DNA of 64,000 nucleotides from Alphaproteobacteria bacterium (lineage in GTDB: Bacteria; Pseudomonadota; Alphaproteobacteria; Elsterales; Elsteraceae): the NCBI GenBank assembly GCA_004292755.1, contig RDXE01000031.1:27727-91726 (forward strand), read 5' to 3'. The notes under the pieces are model-generated. The model was not told where the DNA came from, did not search any database, and was given only the letters and a program-made list of their open reading frames with translations. The translations under genes were made by a program, and so were the position numbers. Shown here in pieces: positions 30,453 through 38,407 of the stretch (positions are counted from its first letter, which is position 1; each line of letters starts with the position of its first letter).

Positions 30453-30893
30453 TTAAACAAGATCGACATTTTCGATCTGTACGTACCAAACCGCCAGTGA
30501 CTGAACCTTCTTTGCAATCTTGGCGGTGCCCCAGACCTCGCCGTGATGGTCGTTCCCCGGCAGCGGGACAAATCCAACCCGACACCCAAGACCACGAAGC
30601 GCCCCAGCGGTGAAGCGAACCGAGCCCATGAATCTGGGCGTAGTGACAAATTCCTTTGGCTTCAAGCCAGCAGCGAGTATCGACGCCTCTAAGTCTACTG
30701 ACATACCAGCATTCGCGCCGGAAGATGGTTTGAAGCACATGGATGAGATGCGGCGACCGCCGCGGCCATCATCAACGATGTGATACTCTGATACCCGCCG
30801 AATCACCCCATCATCAGGCGATATGTCTGGATGATCATAGGGGCTGACAGTACCGTCAGCATTACGCTGCGGTGGCTTCAGCAGCACGGCCAT
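30453..30893 (-). CDS. Unknown protein, third gene of TIGR04255 cassette
   Basis: This is a 146-residue protein of unknown function. Distinct segments are VSEYHIVDDGRGGRRISSM, FKPSSGANAGMSVDLE, TTPRFMGSVRFTAGALRG and NDHHGEVWGTAKIAKKVQ. The clustered polar and aromatic motifs suggest an enzyme or a compact structured domain, but no family name can be given. Its ATG lies 32 bases inside the preceding gene. AT-richer than the backbone. Confidence 0.7.
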   Translation of the reverse strand: MAVLLKPPQRNADGTVSPYDHPDISPDDGVIRRVSEYHIVDDGRGGRRISSMCFKPSSGANAGMSVDLEASILAAGLKPKEFVTTPRFMGSVRFTAGALRGLGCRVGFVPLPGNDHHGEVWGTAKIAKKVQSLAVWYVQIENVDLV

Positions 30894-31335
30894 TCCCCAT
30901 CAGTGATTCCAGCCAGCCGACGACCAAAGTAAAGTCATTGGTCAAAGCTACTTCCTTAACCTGCTGGTCATGGTCTAGATACCAAGCCTCAACACGATTC
31001 GGCGCGAGAACGTGCAACTCAATTGATCCGCTCTCTGTGTGCCATTCCGCTTGGAGATCGCCATTCACGCCGGGAACAAGCTGCGGCACTTCACATCCTG
31101 GGATCTTTAACTGCGTCAACATGCTCAATGTAAAGTAGGCCGTGGAAAACTGTACTGGACGCGCTGCATACCCGTCCCACCCAATTGGCAGGTGGACGAG
31201 ATCGTCGAGCCGCCGGACAACCGTCTCTGACCAAGGGTCATGTTCTGCCACTAACACATGCGACCGCGAAGCGTCCAATGAAGTGACGTTGGTACGCCGC
31301 GGACTGAAGAAACCCTCGCTGAAGGCAGTGATCAT
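30862..31335 (-). CDS. Unknown protein, second gene of TIGR04255 cassette
   Basis: This is a 157-residue protein. The ATG at 31335 overlaps the previous stop (ATGA). The central region LPIGWDGYAARPVQFS, VPQLVPGVNGDLQAEWHTES and IELHVLAPNRVEAWYLD is a recognisable conserved layout that I have seen next to TIGR04255 proteins, but its function is unknown. No membrane segment is present. It sits between the other two genes with coupled starts, so the three are one operon. Confidence 0.7.
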   Translation of the reverse strand: MITAFSEGFFSPRRTNVTSLDASRSHVLVAEHDPWSETVVRRLDDLVHLPIGWDGYAARPVQFSTAYFTLSMLTQLKIPGCEVPQLVPGVNGDLQAEWHTESGSIELHVLAPNRVEAWYLDHDQQVKEVALTNDFTLVVGWLESLMGNGRAAEATAA

Positions 31336-32141
31336 TGAGTTCGCTCCCAAACCGCGTGTGCCGCCTTAGAAGTTATCTCGGCGAACATCTTGACGATCAA
31401 ATCGCGCCCTATGCAAAGGAAATCAAGTGCATCGGCGATGGACGTAGACCGCGGCGCTCCTCTCGCGGATAGTTGAACGACCAAAAGTGGCGCACCAACG
31501 CTGTCCAGCTGGCTATTCACCTCGCAGATCAGGCGACCCGTTGGGCTATTATCGGAACCATGAATTAGTTTGGTGAAGGTTAGTGACATATTCTCAACGT
31601 TAAAATCGTCTAAACCCATAATTCGGAACCATTGGCTTGGATAAATTTGACTACCCTTCAGTGAAATCTGATTGGTATAAGTAATTTCACATTGATTTAT
31701 CCGAAGATCTTGGGTATTGAGATTTTTCATGTATTCGTTCAATAAATAAAGCTCCGCCTCAAAGTCTTTGATTAAACTCTCAAATCTAGGGTATTCATTT
31801 TCTGTATTCAGACCTTTTCTCCAATTATGCAGGAGCCGGTCTGATTGAAACTGAATTAATTGGTCCTTCTCTCGAGATAGAAACAAAAATCGATTGTGCA
31901 AAGCACAACTAACGAACCCGAACTCAACTCGTGGCCCCCGCTGAGGCAGGCCGAAGGTTTCAAAGGCAGGTGGTATCGGTTGCCGTTCCTCAACGATTGG
32001 AAATTGATCTTGATATAGCATCCATACCTCATAAGCTCGGATATGGTGATAGCGCTCGGGTGTTTCAAATTGCACACCTATCCCAACCTCGTTCAAAGGG
32101 GGAGTACGGAAGTCCGGTAGGTCGGTAGGCCGTTGGATCAC
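31332..32141 (-). CDS. TIGR04255-family protein
   Basis: This is a 269-residue protein. It begins IQRPTDLPDFRTPPLNEVG, the usual opening of TIGR04255 proteins, followed by IRAYEVWMLYQDQFPIVEE and TFGLPQRGPRVEFGFVS, and later FLFLSREKDQLIQFQSDRLLHNWRKG. GTG at 32141 is preferred over a GTG at 32234 because homology starts there. The family is sporadically distributed and uncharacterised. DNA is markedly AT-rich in the middle (about 31550-31850), consistent with transfer. First gene of the cassette, reading away from tRNA-Glu. Confidence 0.78.
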   Translation of the reverse strand: MIQRPTDLPDFRTPPLNEVGIGVQFETPERYHHIRAYEVWMLYQDQFPIVEERQPIPPAFETFGLPQRGPRVEFGFVSCALHNRFLFLSREKDQLIQFQSDRLLHNWRKGLNTENEYPRFESLIKDFEAELYLLNEYMKNLNTQDLRINQCEITYTNQISLKGSQIYPSQWFRIMGLDDFNVENMSLTFTKLIHGSDNSPTGRLICEVNSQLDSVGAPLLVVQLSARGAPRSTSIADALDFLCIGRDLIVKMFAEITSKAAHAVWERTQ

Positions 32142-32393
32142 GTCGATTTCGCCCTTGCTGCCGAATCGGTATACAAGGTTTGCGATTGGGCGGGAAGGTT
32201 CGGAAAAAATGCAGGCGCTGAAGTCAAGCGCCACACCGGCGCCGTTGGTCGCGCTCGCCTCGCGATTTCAGCCTTGACGCGGTTCCGGAATGCCGGATCA
32301 GTCCGATTGGCGCACGGGCGTTCCCAAACACACTCGGCGACGCCCCAACCAGGACGCTAAAACTCTAACCGAATCATGGGCTTAAAAAGCGGC

Positions 32394-32469
32394 TGGCGTC
32401 CCGTAGGGGAGTCGAACCCCTGTTACCGCCGTGAGAGGGCGGTGTCCTAGGCCACTAGACGAACGGGAC
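32394..32469 (-). tRNA. tRNA-Glu (anticodon CTC), CCA encoded
   Basis: The minus strand folds as a 76-base tRNA. The acceptor stem pairs GTCCCGT (32463-32469 complement) with ACGGGAC (32398-32404 complement), followed by G and an encoded CCA. The anticodon arm is CCGCC-CTCTCAC-GGCGG, giving anticodon CTC. The T arm AGGGG-TTCGACT-CCCCT is intact. It reads GAG codons. The accessory cassette lies just beyond its 3' end. Confidence 0.95.
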
Positions 32470-32583
32470 AAAGCCAGTGATGCCTGGCCGTAAGACATAC
32501 GACCGGTGGCCCCGGTGGTGCAAGAGGTTCGTGCGCCGCGCCGGGGTGAAAGTCCACCGGCAGCTCAGCGTCTCGGCTGCCCG

Positions 32584-34050
32584 TTACTCCGCCCAGGTGC
32601 GGCTGGTGCGGGTGGCGGGGTCGTAGCGCAGGATGCGGTGGTGGTTGGTGTCCACCACCAGCACGGCGCCCTCGGCATCCAGCGCGATGCCAGCGGGTTC
32701 GTTGAGGGGGCGGCAGACGGCGTCGGTGCAGGTGTAGCCGTCGTCAAGGTCGCTGATCTGCTGGCGGGCCAAATCGATCACCCGCACCGTGTCGTTGTAG
32801 CTGTCGGCAACGAACACCAGCGGCCCATCGACGGCCAGACCGAGGGGGTGCTGCAACCTTCCATCATCCAGGGAGCCGTTGACGTGCCCAAAATCGAACA
32901 GCCCAGTGCCAATGATGGTTGCCACCTCTGGCTTGTCGCGGAACACCAACGCGCGGATGGAGGAGGTTTCGCTGTCGGCGAAGAACACCACTGGACGGTC
33001 TGCCAACGCCGCCAACCCGCTCGGCTGGGCCAGGGCAGCTTCAGGCGCGAAGCCATCGGATATCGCTTCCCGACCTGAGCCTGCCAGCCGCGTCACCGAG
33101 CCGTCGCTGGGGTCAAACAGCCCCAACTGGTGGGTGCCCGCGTTGCAAAACAACACCGCTCCGGAGAACACCTCAACATCCCAGGGGGAGGCCAGCGCCT
33201 GCTCCAACCCCAAGGTGGGTTGAGCCAGCGCAGGCCCGCGTTGACCTGTGCCTGCGACGGTGATCACCAAGCCGCTGGCGCGATCAATCCGGCGCAGCAG
33301 GTGGTTGCCGGTGTCAGCAACCCAAATCGCGTCCTCATCCGCAGCAACGCCCTCAGGGCGGTGGAAACTCGCGTGCAGCGCCTCGCCATCCTCGGCCCCC
33401 GGAAGACCGGAGCCATAGCGCACAAGCTCGTCGCCCTGGCTGGACAGCACGACGATTTGATGGTTGCCCGCATCGGCCAGCACAAAGCCGCCCTCGGGCA
33501 GTGCTTTCAGCTTGGCTGGAAAGTGGAAGCGACCAGGCTCAGGCGCAGCCGGGGCGACCAGCGCACCGCCGGGGGCAAGGCGCCCACCGGCCCGATGCTG
33601 GGCCACCATGCCTGCAATCAACTCCTCCAGCGCGTCGGGGTCGGGCTCGCCCGAGGTCGCGCCCACCACATAGCCATCGGGATCAATCACAGCGAGGGTC
33701 GGCCAAGCCCGTACGCCAAATTCCTGCCATAGCCGCATGTCTGGGTCGTGAACCACTGGATGGCCGATGCCATAGCGCTGGATCGCGGCGGCAACCTTGG
33801 TTGGATCCTTCTCCGCCTGGAACTTGGGCGAGTGGACGCCAATCACCGCCACCTCCTCCGGGAAGCGGCGTTCCAGCCGCGCCAGAGTGGGCAGCACCTG
33901 CAGGCAGTTGATGCAGCAGAAGGTCCAGAAATCGAGGATCACCAAGCGCCCGGCCAGCCGGTCTTTGGTCCAGGGAGCATCAGTGTTCAGCCAGATCAGG
34001 CCGTCGCGGGCAAGCTCTGGAGCGCGAACCCGCGGCAGCTCTTTGGTCAT
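32584..34050 (-). CDS. Thioredoxin-like domain plus NHL repeats (NHLRC2-like)
   Basis: This is a 488-residue protein. Residues about 20-155 form a thioredoxin/TlpA fold with redox-type motif FWTFCCINCLQVLPTL. Residues about 175-488 hold repeated NHL blades (GEALHASFHRPEGVAADEDA, ADTGNHLLRRI, FADSETSSIRALVF, LDDGRLQHPLGLAVDG), forming a propeller. No signal peptide is seen, so it is likely cytoplasmic. ATG at 34050 has GAGGGA six bases upstream. argC ends only 7 bases upstream. Confidence 0.87.
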   Translation of the reverse strand: MTKELPRVRAPELARDGLIWLNTDAPWTKDRLAGRLVILDFWTFCCINCLQVLPTLARLERRFPEEVAVIGVHSPKFQAEKDPTKVAAAIQRYGIGHPVVHDPDMRLWQEFGVRAWPTLAVIDPDGYVVGATSGEPDPDALEELIAGMVAQHRAGGRLAPGGALVAPAAPEPGRFHFPAKLKALPEGGFVLADAGNHQIVVLSSQGDELVRYGSGLPGAEDGEALHASFHRPEGVAADEDAIWVADTGNHLLRRIDRASGLVITVAGTGQRGPALAQPTLGLEQALASPWDVEVFSGAVLFCNAGTHQLGLFDPSDGSVTRLAGSGREAISDGFAPEAALAQPSGLAALADRPVVFFADSETSSIRALVFRDKPEVATIIGTGLFDFGHVNGSLDDGRLQHPLGLAVDGPLVFVADSYNDTVRVIDLARQQISDLDDGYTCTDAVCRPLNEPAGIALDAEGAVLVVDTNHHRILRYDPATRTSRTWAE

Positions 34051-34057
34051 TGATCCC

Positions 34058-34987
34058 TCACGCAGCGCAATCAAGCATCAGGCGAATGTTTTGGACTGCA
34101 GCGCCGGAGGCACCTTTGCCCAAATTGTCCAACCGCGCGATCAGCACGGCCTGACGATGCGCCTCATTGTGGGCAACGCGCAGTTCCAGCCAATCGGGAT
34201 CGGCCAGCGGCTCCGCCCGCACCCGGCCTGGAGGCGTGTCCAATGGCAACACCGTCACAAGGTCCGAGGCTGCATAATGCTCCACCAACGCTGCATGCAG
34301 GTCAGCCGCAGTCACCGATGGGCCCAGCACGTCCAGGTGCAGGGGAATCTGCACCACCATGCCCTGCGGGATATTGACCACTGCTGGCACGAAGATCGGG
34401 CGCCGGGTCAAGCCAGCATAACGCTGCAGCTCTGGCACATGCTTGTGGGTGAGGTCTAGACCATAGGCCTCGTAAGCCGCTGCCCCGCCATCGGCATTGG
34501 CCGCCTCATAGGCCTGGATCATGCTTTTGCCGCCGCCGCTATAACCGGAGACGGCATTCACCGTGATCGGCGCATCGGGCGGCAGCAGGCCTGCATCCAC
34601 CAGCGGGCGCAGCAAGGCGATGGCGCCAGTGGGATAGCAGCCAGGATTGGCAACCCGACGTGCCGTGCGAATGGCGCCTGCTTGGTCAGTTGTCAACTCC
34701 GCAAAGCCATACACCCACCCCGGTGCGACCCGATGGGCGGAGGAGGCATCGAGGATCTTCGGTCCATTGTCCCCGGCGAGAACGACGGACTCCTTTGCCG
34801 CCTCGTCCGGCAGGCACAGCACCACCAAATCCACCGACTGCATCAAATCGCGGCGTGCGGCGGGGTCCTTGCGGTGCTCTGGCGCGATCGATCGGATGTC
34901 GATGTCCGGAAAGGCGGACAGGCGCTCAACTATGCCGAGCCCGGTGGTTCCGGCTTCGCCATCGATGAACACAGTCGGCTTGGACAT
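34058..34987 (-). CDS. argC: N-acetyl-gamma-glutamyl-phosphate reductase (type 2)
   Basis: This is a 309-residue arginine-pathway enzyme. It has the N-terminal [17 protein letters not shown] nucleotide loop, the catalytic Cys in [14 protein letters not shown], and the [12 protein letters not shown] segment typical of the short ArgC class. It reduces N-acetylglutamyl phosphate to the semialdehyde with NADPH. ATG at 34987 is preceded by GAGGTG. Likely co-transcribed with the NHL protein. Confidence 0.93.
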   Translation of the reverse strand: MSKPTVFIDGEAGTTGLGIVERLSAFPDIDIRSIAPEHRKDPAARRDLMQSVDLVVLCLPDEAAKESVVLAGDNGPKILDASSAHRVAPGWVYGFAELTTDQAGAIRTARRVANPGCYPTGAIALLRPLVDAGLLPPDAPITVNAVSGYSGGGKSMIQAYEAANADGGAAAYEAYGLDLTHKHVPELQRYAGLTRRPIFVPAVVNIPQGMVVQIPLHLDVLGPSVTAADLHAALVEHYAASDLVTVLPLDTPPGRVRAEPLADPDWLELRVAHNEAHRQAVLIARLDNLGKGASGAAVQNIRLMLDCAA

Positions 34988-35203
34988 GACACACCTCATT
35001 CAGCTTGGGCCGCGACAGTATCGGGAGCGGGCGCGTTGCACAAGAGACCGCACCAGCCCAAAGACAGGCCAGCCGAGCCAACGTCGCGGTCAGATGCAAC
35101 CGCCTGCTCACCAAGCGTTTTGTGGATCACGGCAGACAATTCGACCGAGCTAACGGGATCCACTAAGATCGTGGCGTTTACCTTATCCCTGTCGACACAC
35201 CAC

Positions 35204-35217
35204 AGGAGGCCAGTCTG
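35204..35217 (+). promoter_or_regulatory. Strong ribosome site before an in-frame CTG
   Basis: AGGAGG at 35204-35209 is followed after five bases by CTG at 35215, in frame with the MoeA-like gene. The GTG at 35245 lies 35 bases beyond the AGGAGG and has no close ribosome site of its own. CTG as start codon is rare, but the spacing is ideal. Confidence 0.5.
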
Positions 35218-36276
35218 AGCGAGGGGTTTGCAACACTCCATCCCGTGGCGGACGCACTCGCCGCACTGCTAAACGGGCTTCAGCCCGTGCCACCGGAGCC
35301 GGTACCTCTGGCCGAGGCACTGGGACTGCGGGTGGCCGACGCAGTCGCCTCCCCTCCCCTGCCAGCCACCGCCGTGGCTCTGGCGCCAGGCTATGCCGTC
35401 AGCGCGGCTGATCTCGTTGGTGCTGATGCTTACAGCCCAGCGTTCGTTCCGATGCCACCTGCCATTGCCATCGACCAGCCGCTGCCAAGCGGCACCGATG
35501 CTGTGCTGGCCGCCGATGCTGTCCAGTCAATCGGCGGGCAGGCAGAGATTGTTGCCAGCCTCGCCCCCGGCACACGGGTGCGTCAGCCCGGCGAGGATTG
35601 GCCGGGCGACACCGCGCTGATCCCCGCCGAGCACCGCATCGGCCCTGCCGATCTGCTCGCCTGCCAGCGGGCGGGCCTCACCCATCTGCCGATCCGCCGC
35701 CCGCGGGTGGTGGTGGAGCAGCCTGAGGCGTCCCCGGCGACGGCCCTCTGGCTCACCAGTCTGGCGGTCACCTGGGGGTGCCGCACCAGCGGCCCTGCCG
35801 ACTTGATCCTCCGCCTCACCCGGGGGCCCAACGATGGCACGGCAGCAGCAAGCCACCACGGCCTTGCCCTCGCACCGGGCGAGTCCGCGGGTGTCGGGCG
35901 GCACAACGGCACCCCTGTGGTTTTGGTACCCGCCCGCTTTGATGGGGCTGTCGCTGCCGTGGTCGCCCTGGTGCTGCCAGTGCTGGCCCAGTTGCTGGCG
36001 ATGCCGCTGCGGCAGGAGCGCCATCCCGTGGCGGCCAAGATCGCCTCCGCTCCTGGCGTCTGCGAGGTGGTCTTGCTGCAACGCACCCGTGGCCGCTGGC
36101 AGCCGCTGATGACCGGCGATGTGACCCTCGCCGCCTTGATGCGCAGCGATGCCGTGGCCCTGATCCCACCGGACAGTGAAGGATTGGCCGAGGGCAGCGT
36201 GCTCGCTGGCCTGTCGCTCAGCCAGCCGTTCGCACCCATGCGCGGCGACCGGATGCCCGCAGACGCGGGGGGCTAA
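35215..36276 (+). CDS. Degenerate MoeA-like protein
   Basis: This is a 353-residue product if it starts at CTG 35215 (343 from GTG 35245). The N-terminal half resembles MoeA domain 1 (VPLAEALGLRVADAV, APGYAVSAADLVG, PLPSGTDAVLAADAV). The C-terminal part keeps a ghost of the MoCF domain (HHGLALAPGESAGVGRHNGTPVVLVPA) but replaces the GGxS/GGTSKG-type metal-cofactor loop by LRLTRGP. Catalytic metal insertion therefore seems unlikely. It may regulate or scaffold the second MoeA-like protein at 38408. It converges with the permease; stops overlap by two bases. Confidence 0.7.
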   Translation: MSEGFATLHPVADALAALLNGLQPVPPEPVPLAEALGLRVADAVASPPLPATAVALAPGYAVSAADLVGADAYSPAFVPMPPAIAIDQPLPSGTDAVLAADAVQSIGGQAEIVASLAPGTRVRQPGEDWPGDTALIPAEHRIGPADLLACQRAGLTHLPIRRPRVVVEQPEASPATALWLTSLAVTWGCRTSGPADLILRLTRGPNDGTAAASHHGLALAPGESAGVGRHNGTPVVLVPARFDGAVAAVVALVLPVLAQLLAMPLRQERHPVAAKIASAPGVCEVVLLQRTRGRWQPLMTGDVTLAALMRSDAVALIPPDSEGLAEGSVLAGLSLSQPFAPMRGDRMPADAGG

Positions 36277-37100
36277 CCCTCCCGCGGCTTGGCCGCGGTG
36301 ATCCAATGAGGCCGCCCGGCTGCTTGGGTCAGGCGATCCACCAGGATCGCCAGCAGCACAATGCCCAGTCCACCCACGGCCCCTTGACCAGCATCGGCGC
36401 GTTGCAGGCCGATCAGCACGGTCTCGCCCAATCCGCGCGCGCCGATCATGGAGGCGATCACCACCATGCCAAGCGCGCCCATCACCGCTTGATTGACCCC
36501 AGCCATGATCGAGGGGCGGGCCAGCGGCAACTCCACCAGCAACAGCATCAACCGATCGGACAAGCCAAGGGCAAGGGCGGCGTCGCGCTCCTCCACCCGC
36601 ACCGAGCGCAGGCCAAGATCGGTCAGCCGTGCCACGGGCGGCACCGCCACCACCACCGTCGCCAGCAGGGCCGGCGCTGTGCCCAGGCCCAGCAGCATCG
36701 CCGCTGGGATCAAGTAGACGAAGCTGGGCACGGTTTGCATCAAGTCATAGACGACCCGTGCCGCCTGGCCGAAGCGGCGATAGCGCGCCCCGGCGATCCC
36801 CAGGGGCAGGCCAATCGCCACGGCAGCGACCACCGCCACCGTCACCAACGCGGCTGACCGCATCGCGTCCGACCACAGGCCCAAGAGCCACAGGCCCGCC
36901 ACTAGGGCGCCCATCGCCAATCCGAACGGGAAGGAGCGGCCAAGCCGCCAGCCAAGCAGCAGGATGGCAACACCGATCACCCAGGGCGGTGGCACCGTCA
37001 ACAACCAGACGAGCCATCGAACCGGTGTCGCAAGCGCCCGGCCAAACGCTTCAACGCCGTCGGGGTTGACCTGCAACAGCCGATCAACCAGCCAGTTCAC
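36273..37100 (-). CDS. Glycine-betaine-type ABC permease (ProW-like)
   Basis: This is a 275-residue inner-membrane permease with about six to seven helices and the binding-protein-dependent loop GLSDRLMLLLVELPLARPSIMAGVNQAVMGALGMVVIASMIGARGLG. This matches OpuAB/ProW. GTG start at 37100, 50 bases after the binding protein. No ProV-type ATPase is present nearby, so the energy source must come from elsewhere. Substrates would be compatible solutes or choline-like compounds. Confidence 0.87.
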   Translation of the reverse strand: MNWLVDRLLQVNPDGVEAFGRALATPVRWLVWLLTVPPPWVIGVAILLLGWRLGRSFPFGLAMGALVAGLWLLGLWSDAMRSAALVTVAVVAAVAIGLPLGIAGARYRRFGQAARVVYDLMQTVPSFVYLIPAAMLLGLGTAPALLATVVVAVPPVARLTDLGLRSVRVEERDAALALGLSDRLMLLLVELPLARPSIMAGVNQAVMGALGMVVIASMIGARGLGETVLIGLQRADAGQGAVGGLGIVLLAILVDRLTQAAGRPHWITAAKPREG

Positions 37101-37150
37101 ACCGAGGCGCAGAGCCGCGCCAAGCTCACCATTGGTCAGTGGACGAACCT

Positions 37151-38197
37151 CTACAGCGCAGCCGCAACGCGGGTCGCGACGTCAGCGGGCACCCAGGCAC
37201 GCCACACCTGCGGCTGCTCCTTCATGAAACGCAGGGCTGCCTGCTCCACTGTGATCCCAGCCGCACGACCCGCCGCCAGGGCAGTGGAGGTTTCCTGCGA
37301 GCTGGATCGATAGGCGCGCAGGAAGGCACTGATCTGCGGTGCGGCTTCGACAAATCGTGTGTTGGCGCCAATCACCACCTCCGAGACCGGGTACGCCGTC
37401 GCCTTGTCGGGGCGGGCAGCGGCCAGCATTGCGGCCCAGGTGTCGCGATCAAACGCAGGTTCTGTCAGGCGCACCAGATCATAAGCGCCGACCAGCCAGC
37501 TGGGGGACCAGTGGTAGAACACAACGGGACGACCGCGCCGCAGCGCCGATTCAATCGCCGCCACCAAGGCCTCGCTCGCGCCGGGGCGAACATTGGTGAA
37601 ATGAGGCTCCAGCCCATAGGCGATCAGCTTGCGGCTGTTGACCAGCTCACACTGCCATCCCGGTACGCAATTGTAGAACAGGCCCTTATCCGGCGCGTCG
37701 GGATCGGCGAACAGGGCCTTGTGGGCGATCAAATCACTGACCGAGCGCAGCCCCGGTGCGCGGGCACCCGCCCCCTCGACCAAGGCGCGCGGCACAAACC
37801 AACCCTCGGTGGCATCGGGGAAGGTGGTGCCAAGCCGCACCACGCGGCGGTCCCGCTCTGCATCCACCCAGGGCTGGACTGGATTGGCGAGCCAAATCTC
37901 CATTGTCACGTCAACATCACCGCGCGCCAGACCATTGACCAGCGGGATGGTGGCGCCGGGAATGCGCTCCGTCCGGCAGCCAAAGCCCTTCTCGACGATG
38001 GTGCGGGCAATCGTGGTGTGGAATGCCGCGGAATCATAATCTAACCCCGCGAAGGTGACGGGCCGGGTAAGCTCACACGCCAGTGCAGTTGTGGGGGCAG
38101 CCATCAGCCCGCCAACAGCCGCCACTGCCACAAATGCCGCCGACCATGCAGCCTTCAGCGCCCGAAACCCTGCCGTCCATTCACCACGCTGCTGCAT
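37151..38197 (-). CDS. Glycine-betaine/proline-type substrate-binding protein (ProX-like)
   Basis: This is a 348-residue exported protein with a signal peptide (ALKAAWSAAFVAVAAVGGLMAAPTTALA). The mature part has the OpuAC layout: VTFAGLDYDSAAFHTTIARTI, EKGFGCRTERI, DVDVTMEIWLANP, GSAL/FYHWSPSWLVGAYDLVRL (aromatic cage type) and a helical C-terminus. ATG at 38197 is preceded by GGAGGG. It delivers its ligand to the permease downstream. The ligand-cage aromatics appear present, but ligand identity is unproven. Confidence 0.87.
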   Translation of the reverse strand: MQQRGEWTAGFRALKAAWSAAFVAVAAVGGLMAAPTTALACELTRPVTFAGLDYDSAAFHTTIARTIVEKGFGCRTERIPGATIPLVNGLARGDVDVTMEIWLANPVQPWVDAERDRRVVRLGTTFPDATEGWFVPRALVEGAGARAPGLRSVSDLIAHKALFADPDAPDKGLFYNCVPGWQCELVNSRKLIAYGLEPHFTNVRPGASEALVAAIESALRRGRPVVFYHWSPSWLVGAYDLVRLTEPAFDRDTWAAMLAAARPDKATAYPVSEVVIGANTRFVEAAPQISAFLRAYRSSSQETSTALAAGRAAGITVEQAALRFMKEQPQVWRAWVPADVATRVAAAL

Positions 38198-38407
38198 CCC
38201 GCCCTCCAAACTCACACCAAAGGAAGGCACGGCGCCTTCAACCCGCTTGATATAGATGCGCGGCGCTGTGAATTTTTCCACCCTCTTCGCCTCTATCGGT
38301 CCGATAACCTGGGGCTGGTTTATCCGATCCTCACCGTCAGGGGCTGGCCTCGCGCCCCGTCCCGCGGCACTGTCGCGGGTCTGGTTGGTCTTTGGGGTTT
38401 AGCGTCG

